From positions 930,001 to 994,000 of the forward strand of contig JAUZTG010000017.1 of the NCBI GenBank assembly GCA_030734395.1: a stretch of 64,000 nt of DNA, read 5' to 3'. The position numbers were made by a program, and so were the translations under genes. Under the pieces are notes generated by a model. The model ran no database searches. It saw only the letters and a list, made by a program, of their open reading frames with translations, and was not told the DNA's origin. Source of the DNA: Sarocladium kiliense (Eukaryota; Ascomycota; Sordariomycetes; Hypocreales; Sarocladiaceae). Of this stretch, positions 1 through 10,844 are shown one piece after another; the stretch's first letter is position 1; every line of letters starts with the position of its first letter.

Positions 1-441
1 GGCTATATGACTATACACACACCAAGGACCACCGCCGGTTCCCCTCTCAAGTAGTCGGCTTCTCGGTTGATGAGAAATATCCTGGTTATCTTCTCTCCCC
101 ATACCAAGGGAAGCGTCAGGCCAGTGCTTTTAAGAAAAAGGCTGCATTACTCTATGCGGTAACTCTGGGGTAAAGCCCGGGATCACGCCCGCAAATAACC
201 CCGTGGGGACGACACTACTGCTTGTTGGCTGCTCTTCAACCCCGTATCCGGCACCCCATGAGACCAGGTCTTGCACTCCTCCTTAGGGTAGAGAGGGGAT
301 CTCGCGGGGTAAAGGACTGCGTTGAGCGGAGTGCATGTTTGTTCTTCAGGTATATAAGCCCGAGTTTCTCCTCATTCGTCGAAGCCTATACGTCTAGCCA
401 TCACGATTCTGTCTCCCTTTCCTTGGCATTCTGCTGCAAAC
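1..441 (+). promoter_or_regulatory. Upstream region of the MFS permease gene
   Basis: No convincing gene is seen here. A TATA-like box (tatataag) lies at 351-358, about 85 bp before the ATG at 442. A CGG-N8-CCG arrangement lies at 178-191, a spacing used by many Zn2Cys6 dimers. It has little symmetry outside the triplets, so it may be chance. Confidence 0.45.
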
Positions 442-2225
442 ATGGCTTCCAACACAAACCGCGCGGGGTCTGTCAAGTCCTTCAGAAACCACGATATCGA
501 GTTTCAGGATGTGAAGCATACTGGGGATAGCATCGAACATGCTGCTCATCACCATATGAATGTTGGCTTGAGCGAGGACGACATGATCTTCCTCGAAAAC
601 TTCCCTGAAGAGAAGAGGAAGAAGATTCTTCGCAAAGTACGTGTTTCTCCTGGTTGTAACAGTGAAAGTACGACATTCAGAGTAACAACTAACCGTTCCC
701 GTCATTAGATCGACTGGCGTCTCGTTCCTTTCCTTGCTGTGCTATACATGATGGCTTATCTCGACCGCGCCAACATCGGAAATGCCAAGATTGAGGGCAT
801 GAATGAGGAGCTGGGGCTTTCCGACATCCAATACAATTTCGTACTGAGCATCTTCTTCGTTACTTACATCATCTTTGGTAAGTACGACTTGACTGAGGCT
901 TTTACCGTTGCCGAGACTGACGCGTGTGTCTCCCAGAGATTCCAAGCAACACTATCCTTAGTTTCGTTAAAAGACCGTCCTATTACATTGGCATCATTGC
1001 TATGAGCTGGGGAACTGTTATGACCCTCACCGGAATCGTACAAAACTTCGGTGGACTGGTTGCCGCGCGCCTTGCCCTTGGTGTTGCCGAGTAAGTTCAT
1101 TGAGAACCTATATTCTACTGCACGAGGCATTTCCTTAGGCTAACTTCCAACGCTTCCTTTAGAGCTGGCTTCTTCCCCGGTGCCATTTTCACAATTTCGA
1201 GGTGGTACCTCCCAAACGAAACTCAGTGGCGTGTCGCCCTTTTCTACACCTCAAGCGCACTTTCTGGCGCCTTCTCCGGTCTCCTGGCCTTTGCAATCGC
1301 TAAGATGGACGGTGTAGGAGGACTTTCTGGCTGGCGCTGGATCTTTATCATCGAAGGAATTGCTTCCGTGGCTGTCGGCGCACTATGCTTCAACTTCTTA
1401 CTCGACACCCCAGCGTTGTCTGGACGCTGGCTCGACCCTGAAGAGGTGCGGTACCTTGAACTTCGCCAGATTGCCCACCATGGTGTTACTCAGGCTGTGA
1501 AGGAGGTCGAGAAGCAGCGCAAGGGAAGGATCCTCCTTAGTGTCTTCATGGATTGGCATTTATATGTCATGGTCCTCGTCTACTGGGCTGCAACTGCGCC
1601 AAACTACAGTATGAAGTTCACCATGCCTGAGATCATGCGTGGCATGGGCTACGAAGCCTCTGATGCGCAGCTGCTTACAGTGCCACCTTACATCGTTGGC
1701 GCCATCACATCCCTCTTGTTTGGCTTGTACTCGGACAAGATGCATTGGCGAATGCCATTCATCATTGGGCCCATTATCATCGTCATCATCGCCTATGCCA
1801 TCCTATTTGCAAAAGCAGCCGACATCAGGGACAATGTTCCGCTATGTTACTTTGCAGTTTGTCTCGCCTGCGCAGGACTTTATCCCATTTCACCTGGTGT
1901 CAACACCTGGACCGTGATCAACCTGGCCGGGCCAACGAAGAAGGCTCAGGGCGCAGCTCTCATGATCGGCCTGGGCAACATTGGCGGCATCATTGGCTCA
2001 TACATGTTTATCGAAAGTGAGGCTCCGCAGTACCCAACAGGATACGGACTTTCACTCGGGTTCGGTGTGATGGGTATCGTCGCTGCTTTTGCCTTGGAAT
2101 GGGGCCTCCAGCGGGCTAACAAGGCCAAGGCGAAGATGTCCGAAATTGAAATCAGAGAGAAGTATAACGCAGAGGAGCTTGCACTCATGGGAGACCGTTC
2201 GCCATTGTTCAAGTACCATCTCTAG
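442..2225 (+). CDS. MFS permease, anion:cation symporter (Dal5/Tna1-like) family
   Basis: Exons 442-636, 709-877, 937-1090 and 1163-2225 join in frame to a 526-aa protein, normal for this family. A polar N-terminal tail of about 65 residues precedes TM1. The stretch MAYLDRANIGNAK after TM1 is the hallmark of the fungal ACS family, whose members carry allantoate, nicotinate, biotin, pantothenate and other organic anions. The remaining exons encode the other hydrophobic segments, including LALGVAEAGFFPGA across intron 3. It probably sits in the plasma membrane. It lies next to a Zn2Cys6 regulator, a mitochondrial carrier and three enzymes of CoA-dependent C5-dicarboxylate breakdown, so uptake of an organic acid such as itaconate is a reasonable inference. 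The substrate cannot be read from sequence. Confidence 0.9.
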
Positions 2226-2857
2226 CCCGTGGCGCTCAGAGAGGTTGCTGCTCAGGCATTCCACAGAGCAATCGAACAAGGGCGAGCTCAGGTTGGCGGG
2301 AATACTTAGAAGAGAAACTAGAAGTAACGATCTAATCAGCCTGATGATTCGCCCGTCCACATTGGGTGTCTCCCGAACAGTTCTTTCCCATCGTCGTTGA
2401 GTAATGGTAGTTGACCTTAATAGCCGAATAGGTGTCTCAGTGTCACCCAATTGAGCATTGATCGAACGTATAGCACATCTGTTTAAACACTGGGAGTATC
2501 AAAGCAGCAGTGTGCAACCGCATGAAAGAAACGCAATGAATCGATTCGATAGCGTCACTTCTATTCAAGAACAATCCTTTTTAAGGTTCTGACAAGCAGC
2601 AGCTGGTCCAGGATTCCGTGGGTGCTGGGGTGGTGAGCCACAGTAGCCAATCAGATTCACGGGATTACCTAGGCGTAGACTTTCGGCTATTCCGAGAAGC
2701 CGAGACATCATCGCAGCCTCTCCCTTGCAAATGCCCGTCATTTCGCTTCAAATCATCGAGCCAATTTCTCAGAAGAAGCCGCACCGGGAGGCTTGGGAGT
2801 TGCAAAGGCAGTGATCCACTTCAGATTTGGTTGTGCTTCATCGGCCATCCGGCTATC
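2226..2857. other. Intergenic, MFS permease to Zn2Cys6 gene
   Basis: No gene is supported. The right half is presumed promoter and 5' leader of the regulator. An open frame runs from 2618 into the regulator's first exon, but it adds only unremarkable residues upstream of the chosen ATG. Confidence 0.4.
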
Positions 2858-5328
2858 ATGCCGCGCCGTGGCTTCACGCCCCAACGACCTGCCGAAGCTG
2901 GGTCAGCAACCTCAAGCACCGGCAAGCGAGTTCGTGCAAAACATGCTTGCCGCGAGTGTAATGCTCGAAGGGTCAAGTGCAATGTGACGCAGTGTCACCC
3001 TTGCTCCAACTGTGAATCGACTGGGACCCAATGTGAGGTGCTGCCCTCTCGACGGGGGAGGTGAGTTTCCGATTTGTTATTTTGAATTAGCTACTGATCG
3101 CCGACAAGGTTGAAACACAGAATAAAGTGCTGACAGGGCTTATCAGGTATAAGAGAACACCAAAGGGACAAGCGCGAACCGATACGTCGGCACAAACGGT
3201 TACGAGTCCCAGCGTGCATGGTGAAGAGGAGGTCTCAGTCTCTTTCCCTTCGGTATCCATCGCGCAAACCCTCAGTCCAAACGCAGCTCCTGAGCAGAAC
3301 GGTAATGGACCAGACACGGGGCCCTCAGCAACAAGCCCATCACCCGGAACAGGCTCTACTGCTCCAGCAACACTCTTCTATGGCGAGTCAAATCTGCTTA
3401 CGTTGATCCCGGGAAACATTCGTCAGGGCGAACAGCTGAGTTCAAGGGAGAACCACACTCAACAGAAGGCTCAGCTTCATTTCCCCATAAATCACACACC
3501 TCAGTCTGCATCGGAGCATGATTATCCCGCCAATATCGAGCACCTGAGTGCCGCGACATCACGTTATCTACAGGACGAGGGTGCTCTGACGCTGCCAGAC
3601 CTGCAGGCTTGCATGCCAGCTTTACAGGCCTACTTCACTTGGTTTCATCCTTGTTTCCCAATCTTGGACAGGGTGGAACTTTCACGCAAACTGGCTGCAT
3701 CACAAGCTTCCTATCTCTTGTTGCAGTGCATGCTCTTTATTGGAGCGTCGTATTGTAACGATGGGACCATCACCTCGATGGGATTTAGCAACAGAACGGA
3801 GGCCAAGTCATTACTCTACACGCGAGCAAGGCTACTCTTCCATGCTGACTGGGAACGAGATCAAATTACCTTGATCCAATCGTTGTTTCTCATGAGCTTC
3901 TGGCGAGGCGGCCCCTCAGATGTTCGAGATGTCCGGTATTGGCTGGGTGTGGTCATTGAAGTAGCAGAGTCACATGGACTGCATCGATCGTCAGTTATCT
4001 TCGACGACGGACTTTCCACCATTGTCAAATGCTGACAGATTCCAAGGACAAGATTTGCAACTGGAGACCCCTCAAAGGCGCGCATCAGGAAACGCATCTG
4101 GTGGTCCATCTACGTAAGTTTCCCAAAACTTATTGGATCGGCGTCTGTCTGATCAGAACAGGTTCGAGAGCGGCAATCTGCTGCTTCATTGGGACTTCCA
4201 AGCAGGATTAGAGATGATGATTGCGATGTTGAGCCGCTGAGCGTGTCGGATCTAGAGACTGAGGTCACGAGCCAAGACGGTTGTTCCTTTGGCTCATGTA
4301 AACCAGAGCATGTAAAATACGCCATTAATATGGTCAATCTGGCTCAGATACGTAAGCAAGTTGATACGACGGAATGCAGCGAGACACCTCTAACGGATAG
4401 TAGTCGGTCGAGTTGTGGACCTGCATTTTGCACCTGGTCGACAAGCTTCAACGCCGGAGCAGCTAAGAGCCGTCGATGATGCGCTTCAGGCGTGGAAAGG
4501 AAATCTGCCCGAAGAAATTAACCGCAGCGTCGAAGACGGAACCGCATCCGTGTGGGGATACATGCTACACCTGGGTTACAAGTAAGTCACACCGGGAGGC
4601 CGAATCGACCTTGTTGCTAATAAACGAGTGAAGTCATCTGAGAATTCTCACACATCGACATAACTTTATCAAGCAAGACGGACGCGATAACTCAGGGCAG
4701 ATCGTAGCAACGGCAGCCGCCAAAATCAGCAGAATTGCCGAAGATATGCTAGCTCAGGGAACGCTCCGCTACGGGCAAATGCATACGTAAGTGGGATCAC
4801 ATAGTCATCTGCAAAGGGGAAGAATGTCACTAACGCCCTCTCAGGATCACGAGCCTATTTGCTGCTCTCTGTATTCACACCATCAGCATCAAACGAAACC
4901 AGGACGTGTCCCGCCGCATCGCTGAGAACCGCGCTCAAATGTGTCTCCTCGGCCTTCAGGAGATCCAAAAGTACTGGAGGATCAACAATAATGTGTTGGA
5001 TCTCTTCCTCCAGTATCTCGACGTATCTATTGCACAACGGCTATACGGGACATCTCATACTCTAAGCACGGCGAATCCAAGTAACAGTCATGTCGGGGCA
5101 GGTGAACAACAAGACGGCGACATTGATGAGAACCATCCGGTAGTGGGACCTCTGAGCGGGTTTCCTAGTCCACAAACCCAATTTCAGACCAGCACCTTTG
5201 AAGACCAGTTTCTGAATCTGTTATATGGGCCGTGGGAAGGAGACGAGTCATCGTTGAACTTGGAGTCGGTCTTGCAAACGAACGATCCTGTGCAGCTGCC
5301 AGGTTTCAACACTCTAGGGCGTTCATAA
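2858..5328 (+). CDS. Zn2Cys6 transcription factor with fungal-specific TF domain
   Basis: Seven exons (2858-3060, 3147-3993, 4039-4113, 4162-4351, 4401-4581, 4634-4786, 4845-5328) join to 710 aa. A Zn2Cys6 binuclear cluster occupies about residues 31-59: Cys31, 34, 41, 49, 52 and 59, with an extra Cys46 and a basic stretch before it. The middle domain has the family landmarks RYWLGV, GLHRS, RKRIWWSIYVRERQ and GLPSRIRD, as in cutinase-type regulators of the Fungal_trans family. The C-terminal 100 residues are polar and low in complexity. The 45-bp intron at 3994-4038 has a weak donor (gttatc) but is needed to remove an in-frame stop and keep the conserved block. It lies inside the catabolic cluster and is its likely nuclear activator. 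Confidence 0.88.
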
Positions 5329-5526
5329 TGATTAAAACTTCAAACATGGAACCATGTATCCGCGTATATGTGTTATCCTTGCCATCCCAGCCAGCTGGGG
5401 AACCAGTGATTCCCAGTCCGAGCGTGAATTCCCAACGGCTCTCGACGACACTCCTTCATCAATTAGATGCTGAGAAACTAGGCACAGGTCCTTTCACTTC
5501 CCCATTGCGCTGCGCCGCTCTGCTAT

Positions 5527-6692
5527 CTATCCTTCATGGGCTACCAATGCTCGATACAGTTTCCGTTGTTGCTCCATAGTCACCAAAGTCGCGATCGTCT
5601 GTGGCCCCAACCGAATGAAACTCGAAGTCCAACCACGAAAAGCCCAGCGATATCCTTCTGAGTGAATGAGATGCCTTAAGATGCCCAAGACAGAGGCTCT
5701 GCCACCAGTCTTTGAGCTGGCACCCATCATCTGCGTTCTAATCACATCCATCGGGCTAGCTACGGTCGTCGCTACCAGACTGGCACCAAGTGACGCGGTC
5801 AGGTGCGTGGCCGTAGTATCCGGCCTACTCATCTGGTCTCTGAGAATCCCCTTGAAGAAGTCATAGCAAGCCAGTTGACTGGCAGTCATTACGCCACATC
5901 GAAAGCAGTTCGCCGACATGCCTTGAAAGAAGGACCTCCATCCTTCCTGTCTCTTCATCTGGGCCCATGCGTGGAGGACATGCCGGTAGTTACGTCGCAG
6001 GTGAACGGGTTGAGCTTTGTCATTTTGCATCCGGACGTTGGCGATGTCGGAAGGAGTCCCGAAGATGGCACCGGCAAAGCCTGAAACAAATGCAATTGGT
6101 AGTAGAAGTTGTGATCCTGTTCCTAAGCCATCTTTTGCAGCTTGTTGCTTCAGCTCCTCGTAAACACCGATGCGAATTGCACCATAAGTCACTGTTCGCG
6201 TATCTATCAGCCTTCTTGTGCTTAGGAGTGATCATAGCAGGTGGGAGCTCCCCGGGTTGGGTGAACATACGAGCTCTTGTGAAGCCTGCCGAGAGCTACG
6301 TCCTCCTTGTCAGCCACACCGAGCCATTCAAACGATTTCTAAATAGTAGAGGTATTTCGCGCACTTACACCACTATATAGACCGCGCATCCCCTCATCTC
6401 GGATAATGGCCAAACTGGTGCGAAGGAGGCTTTGCTTTGCTTCCTGTGGGACCATCTGCATGCGAACTTTGACTGCGCAAGAGTACATAGCACTTTAGCA
6501 TCGCATCCACACGCGACCCATGGGCTCTGTGGTTGAGTACTTACTCAGATCGAGTGGATGAGATACCACAACAGCCACGCATGACGCTGTGCCTCCGAAC
6601 CATCGAGGATAGGCGATGTCTATTTTCTGGGCTTTCACTGGAATCGACACTCTTTCTGGCAAAGATACCGTGAGTGTTTCGTATTGGGCCAT
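5527..6692 (-). CDS. Mitochondrial carrier, dicarboxylate carrier (DIC)-like
   Basis: Four exons read on the minus strand (6692-6545, 6472-6369, a 25-bp exon 6295-6271, and 6191-5527) join to 313 aa, the normal carrier length. The three Px[DE]xx[KR]-type repeats are HPLDLIKVRMQ, TPSDIANVRMQND and SPMDVIRTQMM. In the second, Asn replaces the basic residue and NVRMQND follows, as in mitochondrial dicarboxylate carriers. The microexon gives LSAGFTRAL and is confirmed by phase on both sides. It should sit in the mitochondrial inner membrane and exchange dicarboxylates. Three neighbouring enzymes carry mitochondrial-type presequences, so it may bring their substrate into the matrix. It converges on the regulator gene with a 198-bp gap. 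Confidence 0.9.
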
Positions 6693-7187
6693 GGTCTGAG
6701 AATCTGCAATAAGACTGCAAGGTTGCAACAAATCTACAGCAGTGAGGGAAGGGCCATGCGCCCGTGTTTCGCTTTATTTACACCTCTCCAACGTATGATC
6801 CTAAGAATACAGTACTTGGATAACGATAGCCAACTGAATCCCAGTACTCTACTTCATTCTCGATCACATAGCCGAGGTTGGAGCCTCCTTGCCCAATTCG
6901 CCCAAGAGGAGTCAATGGCTTACTTGTGGGCTCCGCTTCTTGTGATCGATATCCTCTCCAAAGGTGCACTGCATGAAAAGTATACAGACCATGGCCATGC
7001 AAATGTGGAGGTAGGCATACTACCGACTAATATAACCGAAAGATGGGGCATTTACAATCGGCGCGAGATAGTAGTGACCGATTCTGAAGAGAATACCAGG
7101 CGCTCTCGGTTACTTCTCTACCTTGGCTCAAATCCAGAAATGCCTGTTACTTTCGTATAGAATTGCAATCCCAGCTCGAATTACTAA
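6693..7187 (-). promoter_or_regulatory. Upstream region of the carrier gene
   Basis: This interval separates the carrier start from the hydratase stop, both on the minus strand. A plus-strand open frame crosses it but has no family features, so I read it as carrier promoter and hydratase 3' region. Confidence 0.4.
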
Positions 7188-8392
7188 TCAGCCTATGACT
7201 TCGCTCTTCATACACAGTATATCATCCCTTTGGACCACAATCTCCCACTTATTCCCTGTTGGGCCGTCCTTCTCCAGCTTCGTGCCCTGGATCTGATACG
7301 TTTGGCCAGCGTACAGAGGGGAGAGTGCCCGGTAGTTAATTGTAGTGGGAAATTTGCCTTTTCCGTGAAAGTCTTGCCAGAAGTTGAGGATGTTGATGAG
7401 ATTCAGTGGTCCATGAACAACCAAGCCAGGATGACCCTCCACATTTCGTGTCCACTCCTCGTTGTAATGGATCTTATGGCCATTGAAGGTCAATGCAGAG
7501 AAGCGGAAGAGGCTTGTGGGTGACCAACGGTGCAATCGCACTGGGTTTCCTAGTTGAAGCTCATTGTTAGCCGGAAGAGAACAGATAGCCACCTCAGGCT
7601 CATTCAGACTGCAGGGCATTTCAGAGGAGCACACATACCATCTTCGGTAACTTGATCCCTAACAAGCGCCGGCTGCCGTACGTCGGCATCAACCAACGGT
7701 TTGGTGTTAGGAGTTTTGGTGTTAGGAGTTCCCTCAAGCTGCTCAATCTCAGGTCTGAAGATCCACGACCGACGGTCAGTCAACGCCAATCCCCTCGGAC
7801 CCTGGAATTCTTTCTTGACCTCAACAAGTACCATCTCACCCGCCGATCGACTCTTCTTAGGCGTAGCACTGATCAGAGTCGTAATCTCCTCAACCTCATC
7901 ACCCACACGCAGCTCTGGCCCAGCCGATGATGAGAAGGAGGAGGACACCGGCCATTCCATCTGCCCTCCAGCCCACATGCGACGGGTAAATGGGAAGGAA
8001 GCATTGAAAGATGTGTCAGTACCATCTCCACCAAGCTCTGACTCTAGACCGCCCGGGGTAAAGTACACCAAGTGGTAACCTGGAGGTAGAGGAGTGCCGT
8101 CTGGAGGAGGCGTGGCCTGGATGTCAACACCGCTAAGTTTTGGACGATTGAGCGTCAATGCCAGCTTCTGAGCTTGATTGGCGTCAAGGATTTGGCGACG
8201 GACGAATTGCTTGTCTTTGAACTGTGTCATCATGGTAGATGCCGTTTCTTCGGCTGTGCTGCGCTTTTGGGAGCTATGAGACAGGTGTCTCGATGCTGTG
8301 ATGCGACCATGACAGTGAACATTCTGAATAGCTTTGGCCAATCCAAGGGAAAGGATCCTTCGACGGCCAGCTGACGCCCCAATGCGATACAT
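7188..8392 (-). CDS. MaoC/HTD2-like CoA-ester hydratase, candidate itaconyl-CoA (or mesaconyl-CoA) hydratase
   Basis: Two exons (8392-7639 and 7549-7188) with an 89-bp intron give 371 aa. Residues 1-45 are rich in Arg and Ser and poor in acidic residues (RRRILSLGLAKA, then ASRHLSHSS), a typical mitochondrial presequence. The body resembles the fungal N-terminal-MaoC/HTD2 group of hydratases, with RMWAGGQMEWP in the first half and IHYNEEWTRNVEGHPGLVVHGPL in the second, the substrate-tunnel block of 3-hydroxyacyl dehydratases. An upstream in-frame ATG exists at 8506 but would put a neutral extension before the presequence. It is divergent from the lyase gene. In bacteria and Aspergillus terreus, an itaconyl-CoA hydratase works between a CoA-transferase and a citramalyl-CoA lyase, and both partners are beside it here. 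Confidence 0.82.
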
Positions 8393-8892
8393 GCTTAGTG
8401 GCTTTTTGTTTGGCGATTGTTCTCCCCCAGTTGTATGTGGTTCACAATGCAGAGGAAAGGAAAGGCGGGTGGTTGCTGCGGCGTCGGTTTGTATTTGACT
8501 GTGCACTGCACCGGCTCACTGACAATAGCTCCAAACCAGGGGATGCATCAACTTCGCCTTACTCATTAGCAGAGTCTGACGTACAGATGATCAATAAGTC
8601 TCGGGATATCATGGATACAGGCTCTCGAGGTTGAGATCACGGGGATGTAGAGTGATGGGTATGCCGGCAGTGCGTCGGTTATGACGGCGGTTGAGTTCAC
8701 ACCCGTTCGGCTATAAGCCGTCATCGGGTGGGCCGGATTCTTACCATGTATCGCTGAACCCTGAGCGTCAGCGATCACTTCAACGATATCAATTGAAGAT
8801 ATTTAGTATACCGATTGTTGTTCAGAATTCCTTTCTTGCCATTTTGGGACCTATTGACAGCCAGTAAGGGTTCAATTCAAAAGTTTGCAATT
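8393..8892. promoter_or_regulatory. Divergent promoter between hydratase and lyase genes
   Basis: This 500-bp interval drives both genes. It holds a 13-bp palindrome cggctATAagccg at 8708-8720 (CGG-N7-CCG). It also holds an 8-bp inverted repeat, atgacggc at 8681-8688 and gccgtcat at 8717-8724. CGG triplets are dense from 8665 to 8735. This is a plausible operator for the Zn2Cys6 regulator of the cluster. The assignment is inference. Confidence 0.5.
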
Positions 8893-9930
8893 ATGGCATC
8901 AAAATTACTTATACGACGGGCGATGTTATATGGTGAGCAACGCCCACCCTTCGCGCTTACAGAGTCTGAAAAGTTACGTTGAAAAGCTGATATATGATCT
9001 TTGTTTACTTTAGTCCCCTCTTCTTCATCTAAGATGCTGGCCAAGTCCCGTAACCTCAATGTAGATTGCGTTGCATACGACCTGGAAGACTCAGTCGCGC
9101 CCGACCAGAAGCAGAACGCTAGGGAGGCACTTGGCAGTTTCCTCAAGAATTTGAATCATGAGCGGCCACAAGGTATCAAAGAGATAGCCGTTCGGATCAA
9201 TGCGACGGACACGAAACACATCGAGGAAGACCTCAAGGCAGTGCTGGGTGCACCTGGGCTGGATGCCATCGTATTGCCCAAAGTGCAGACTGCAGCAGAC
9301 ATTCACTTTGTCGCTGACGCCATCCGTCATCTGCGGCCTGATCGTGGAGGCTCAGAGAGCCCGCTAAGCATCATCGCTCTCATCGAAACGGCAAAGGGAC
9401 TTATCAATCTCAATGAGATCAGTGCCGCGAGTCCGCTCACATTGGGACTCGGCTTCGCAGCTGAAGACTTCTGCCACGATCTTTCCATCACGCGCACGCC
9501 ATCTTTGACGGAACTTCTATTCGCCCGCAGTGCCATCGTTACTGCCGCTCGTGCTCACGAGATCCCATCGACCCTAGACTTAGTAACAACATCATTCAGG
9601 GGCGAGGAGGGTATGCAGCATCTCGAAAATGAGTGCGCGGACGGCAAGCGACTTGGCTTCAATGGCAAGCAACTGATCCATCCAAGCCAGATTGAGATAA
9701 CGCAAAGGGTCTTCTCACCTTCGGAAGACGAGTTGACATGGGCCGTCAAAGTGACGATCGGGGACGCTAAAGCGGCAGCGGACCAAGGGCGGGGTGCTTG
9801 GACTCTAGAAGGGAAGATGATCGATGTGCCAGTGGTCAAGAGAGCTCAGGCAGTGGTGGCTAAAGCCGAGGCGTGCGACATGGATGTGCAATCCTTGAGA
9901 GAGACTTGGAAGGACTTGCGACCCGAATGA
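8893..9930 (+). CDS. CitE/CLYBL-like aldolase, candidate citramalyl-CoA lyase
   Basis: A 40-nt first exon (8893-8932) is joined over an 81-bp intron to 9014-9930, giving 318 aa, the usual length for HpcH/HpaI-CitE lyases. Joining restores the family start RRAMLYVPSSSSKMLAKSR, followed by DCVAYDLEDSV with the conserved acidic pair. Downstream are VRIN, IVLPKVQ, ALIETAKGL, FAAEDFCHDL and GKQLIHPSQI, all family landmarks for Mg2+ and CoA-ester binding. Human CLYBL and fungal CclA in this family cleave citramalyl-CoA to acetyl-CoA and pyruvate. The N-terminus (MASKLLIRRAMLY) is short and basic, a weaker targeting signal than in the neighbouring enzymes. Confidence 0.87.
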
Positions 9931-10844
9931 GAGATCCTTCAATGTTCAATTCCTCAGCTTTCGGTGTCTTGGGGCGTTCGCTACAAAGAGGCCGAGCCGG
10001 CTGTATGTGTTCATGCTGACCCACTGCATGGTAGCCGAGCCACGACGTGCCCTCGTCTTAACCTGCAGCTCCAGAACACAATCTGTCTCGATGAGACTAA
10101 GCCAGATGAGATCGGAGTGAGATGTCCTTCTTTACCATGCAATGGTCGAATATAGGCAGAGGGTCGTGGAGAGTCACAGTGAGACATTACAGTATCAATA
10201 GGCAAATTCGTCCTATATAGCCTCTCCACGAAAAAGGAGCTCGATTCTCATCGTGAAGTCATATACCATTTCCTTCTTTTGGCCATATTCATTCCTAAAC
10301 AATCAGTCCATTGTACTTTCTTTACGAACTCACGCAGCCATCAGAGACCTTTGCATGATTGCCGGGCTGTAAGTCACTAAGCACACCTGGAAGTGTAAGC
10401 CCAGTCCAATTGAACCACGACGAAAGCAAGCTGCAGATGTAGGATTTAGCAAAGAATTGTGCTATTTATCATCGACTTGTGAGAGATTTACGGGCGTTAT
10501 TCAACATTTAGGCGATTGCATCTAACAACTGCATCCCACTCTACCCAGTTTGCAACTGGTCCCGCAAACGAAATCCTACAGGGTACGATCTCATCTCAAT
10601 CGCATACCAGACACCGCCCCTTCCACACCTCCAAATCGAACATGATGATGATCTCACCGTGAGAAACATTCAGGGACATGCGACAATTTCTGTTCTCACC
10701 AGACTACAGGTTCGCCAGCGACTTTCACGGGAAAGAGATCAGTTGTCACCCTTTAATCAAATGGTACAGGAACTTGTGGGGAGATAGAATCCCTCATCAA
10801 GCTTTAATTTGCATGCTTTACTCAACCCTACGGCTATATCAACA
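9931..10844. other. Intergenic, lyase to CoA-transferase (convergent)
   Basis: No gene is supported in these 914 bp. The open frames are short and carry no recognisable domain. It holds the 3' ends of two convergent genes. Confidence 0.4.

Noticed and set aside
6684..7160. 158-codon plus-strand open frame between carrier and hydratase genes
   Set aside because: No domain, no coding-like composition, and it overlaps the 5' end of the carrier on the other strand.
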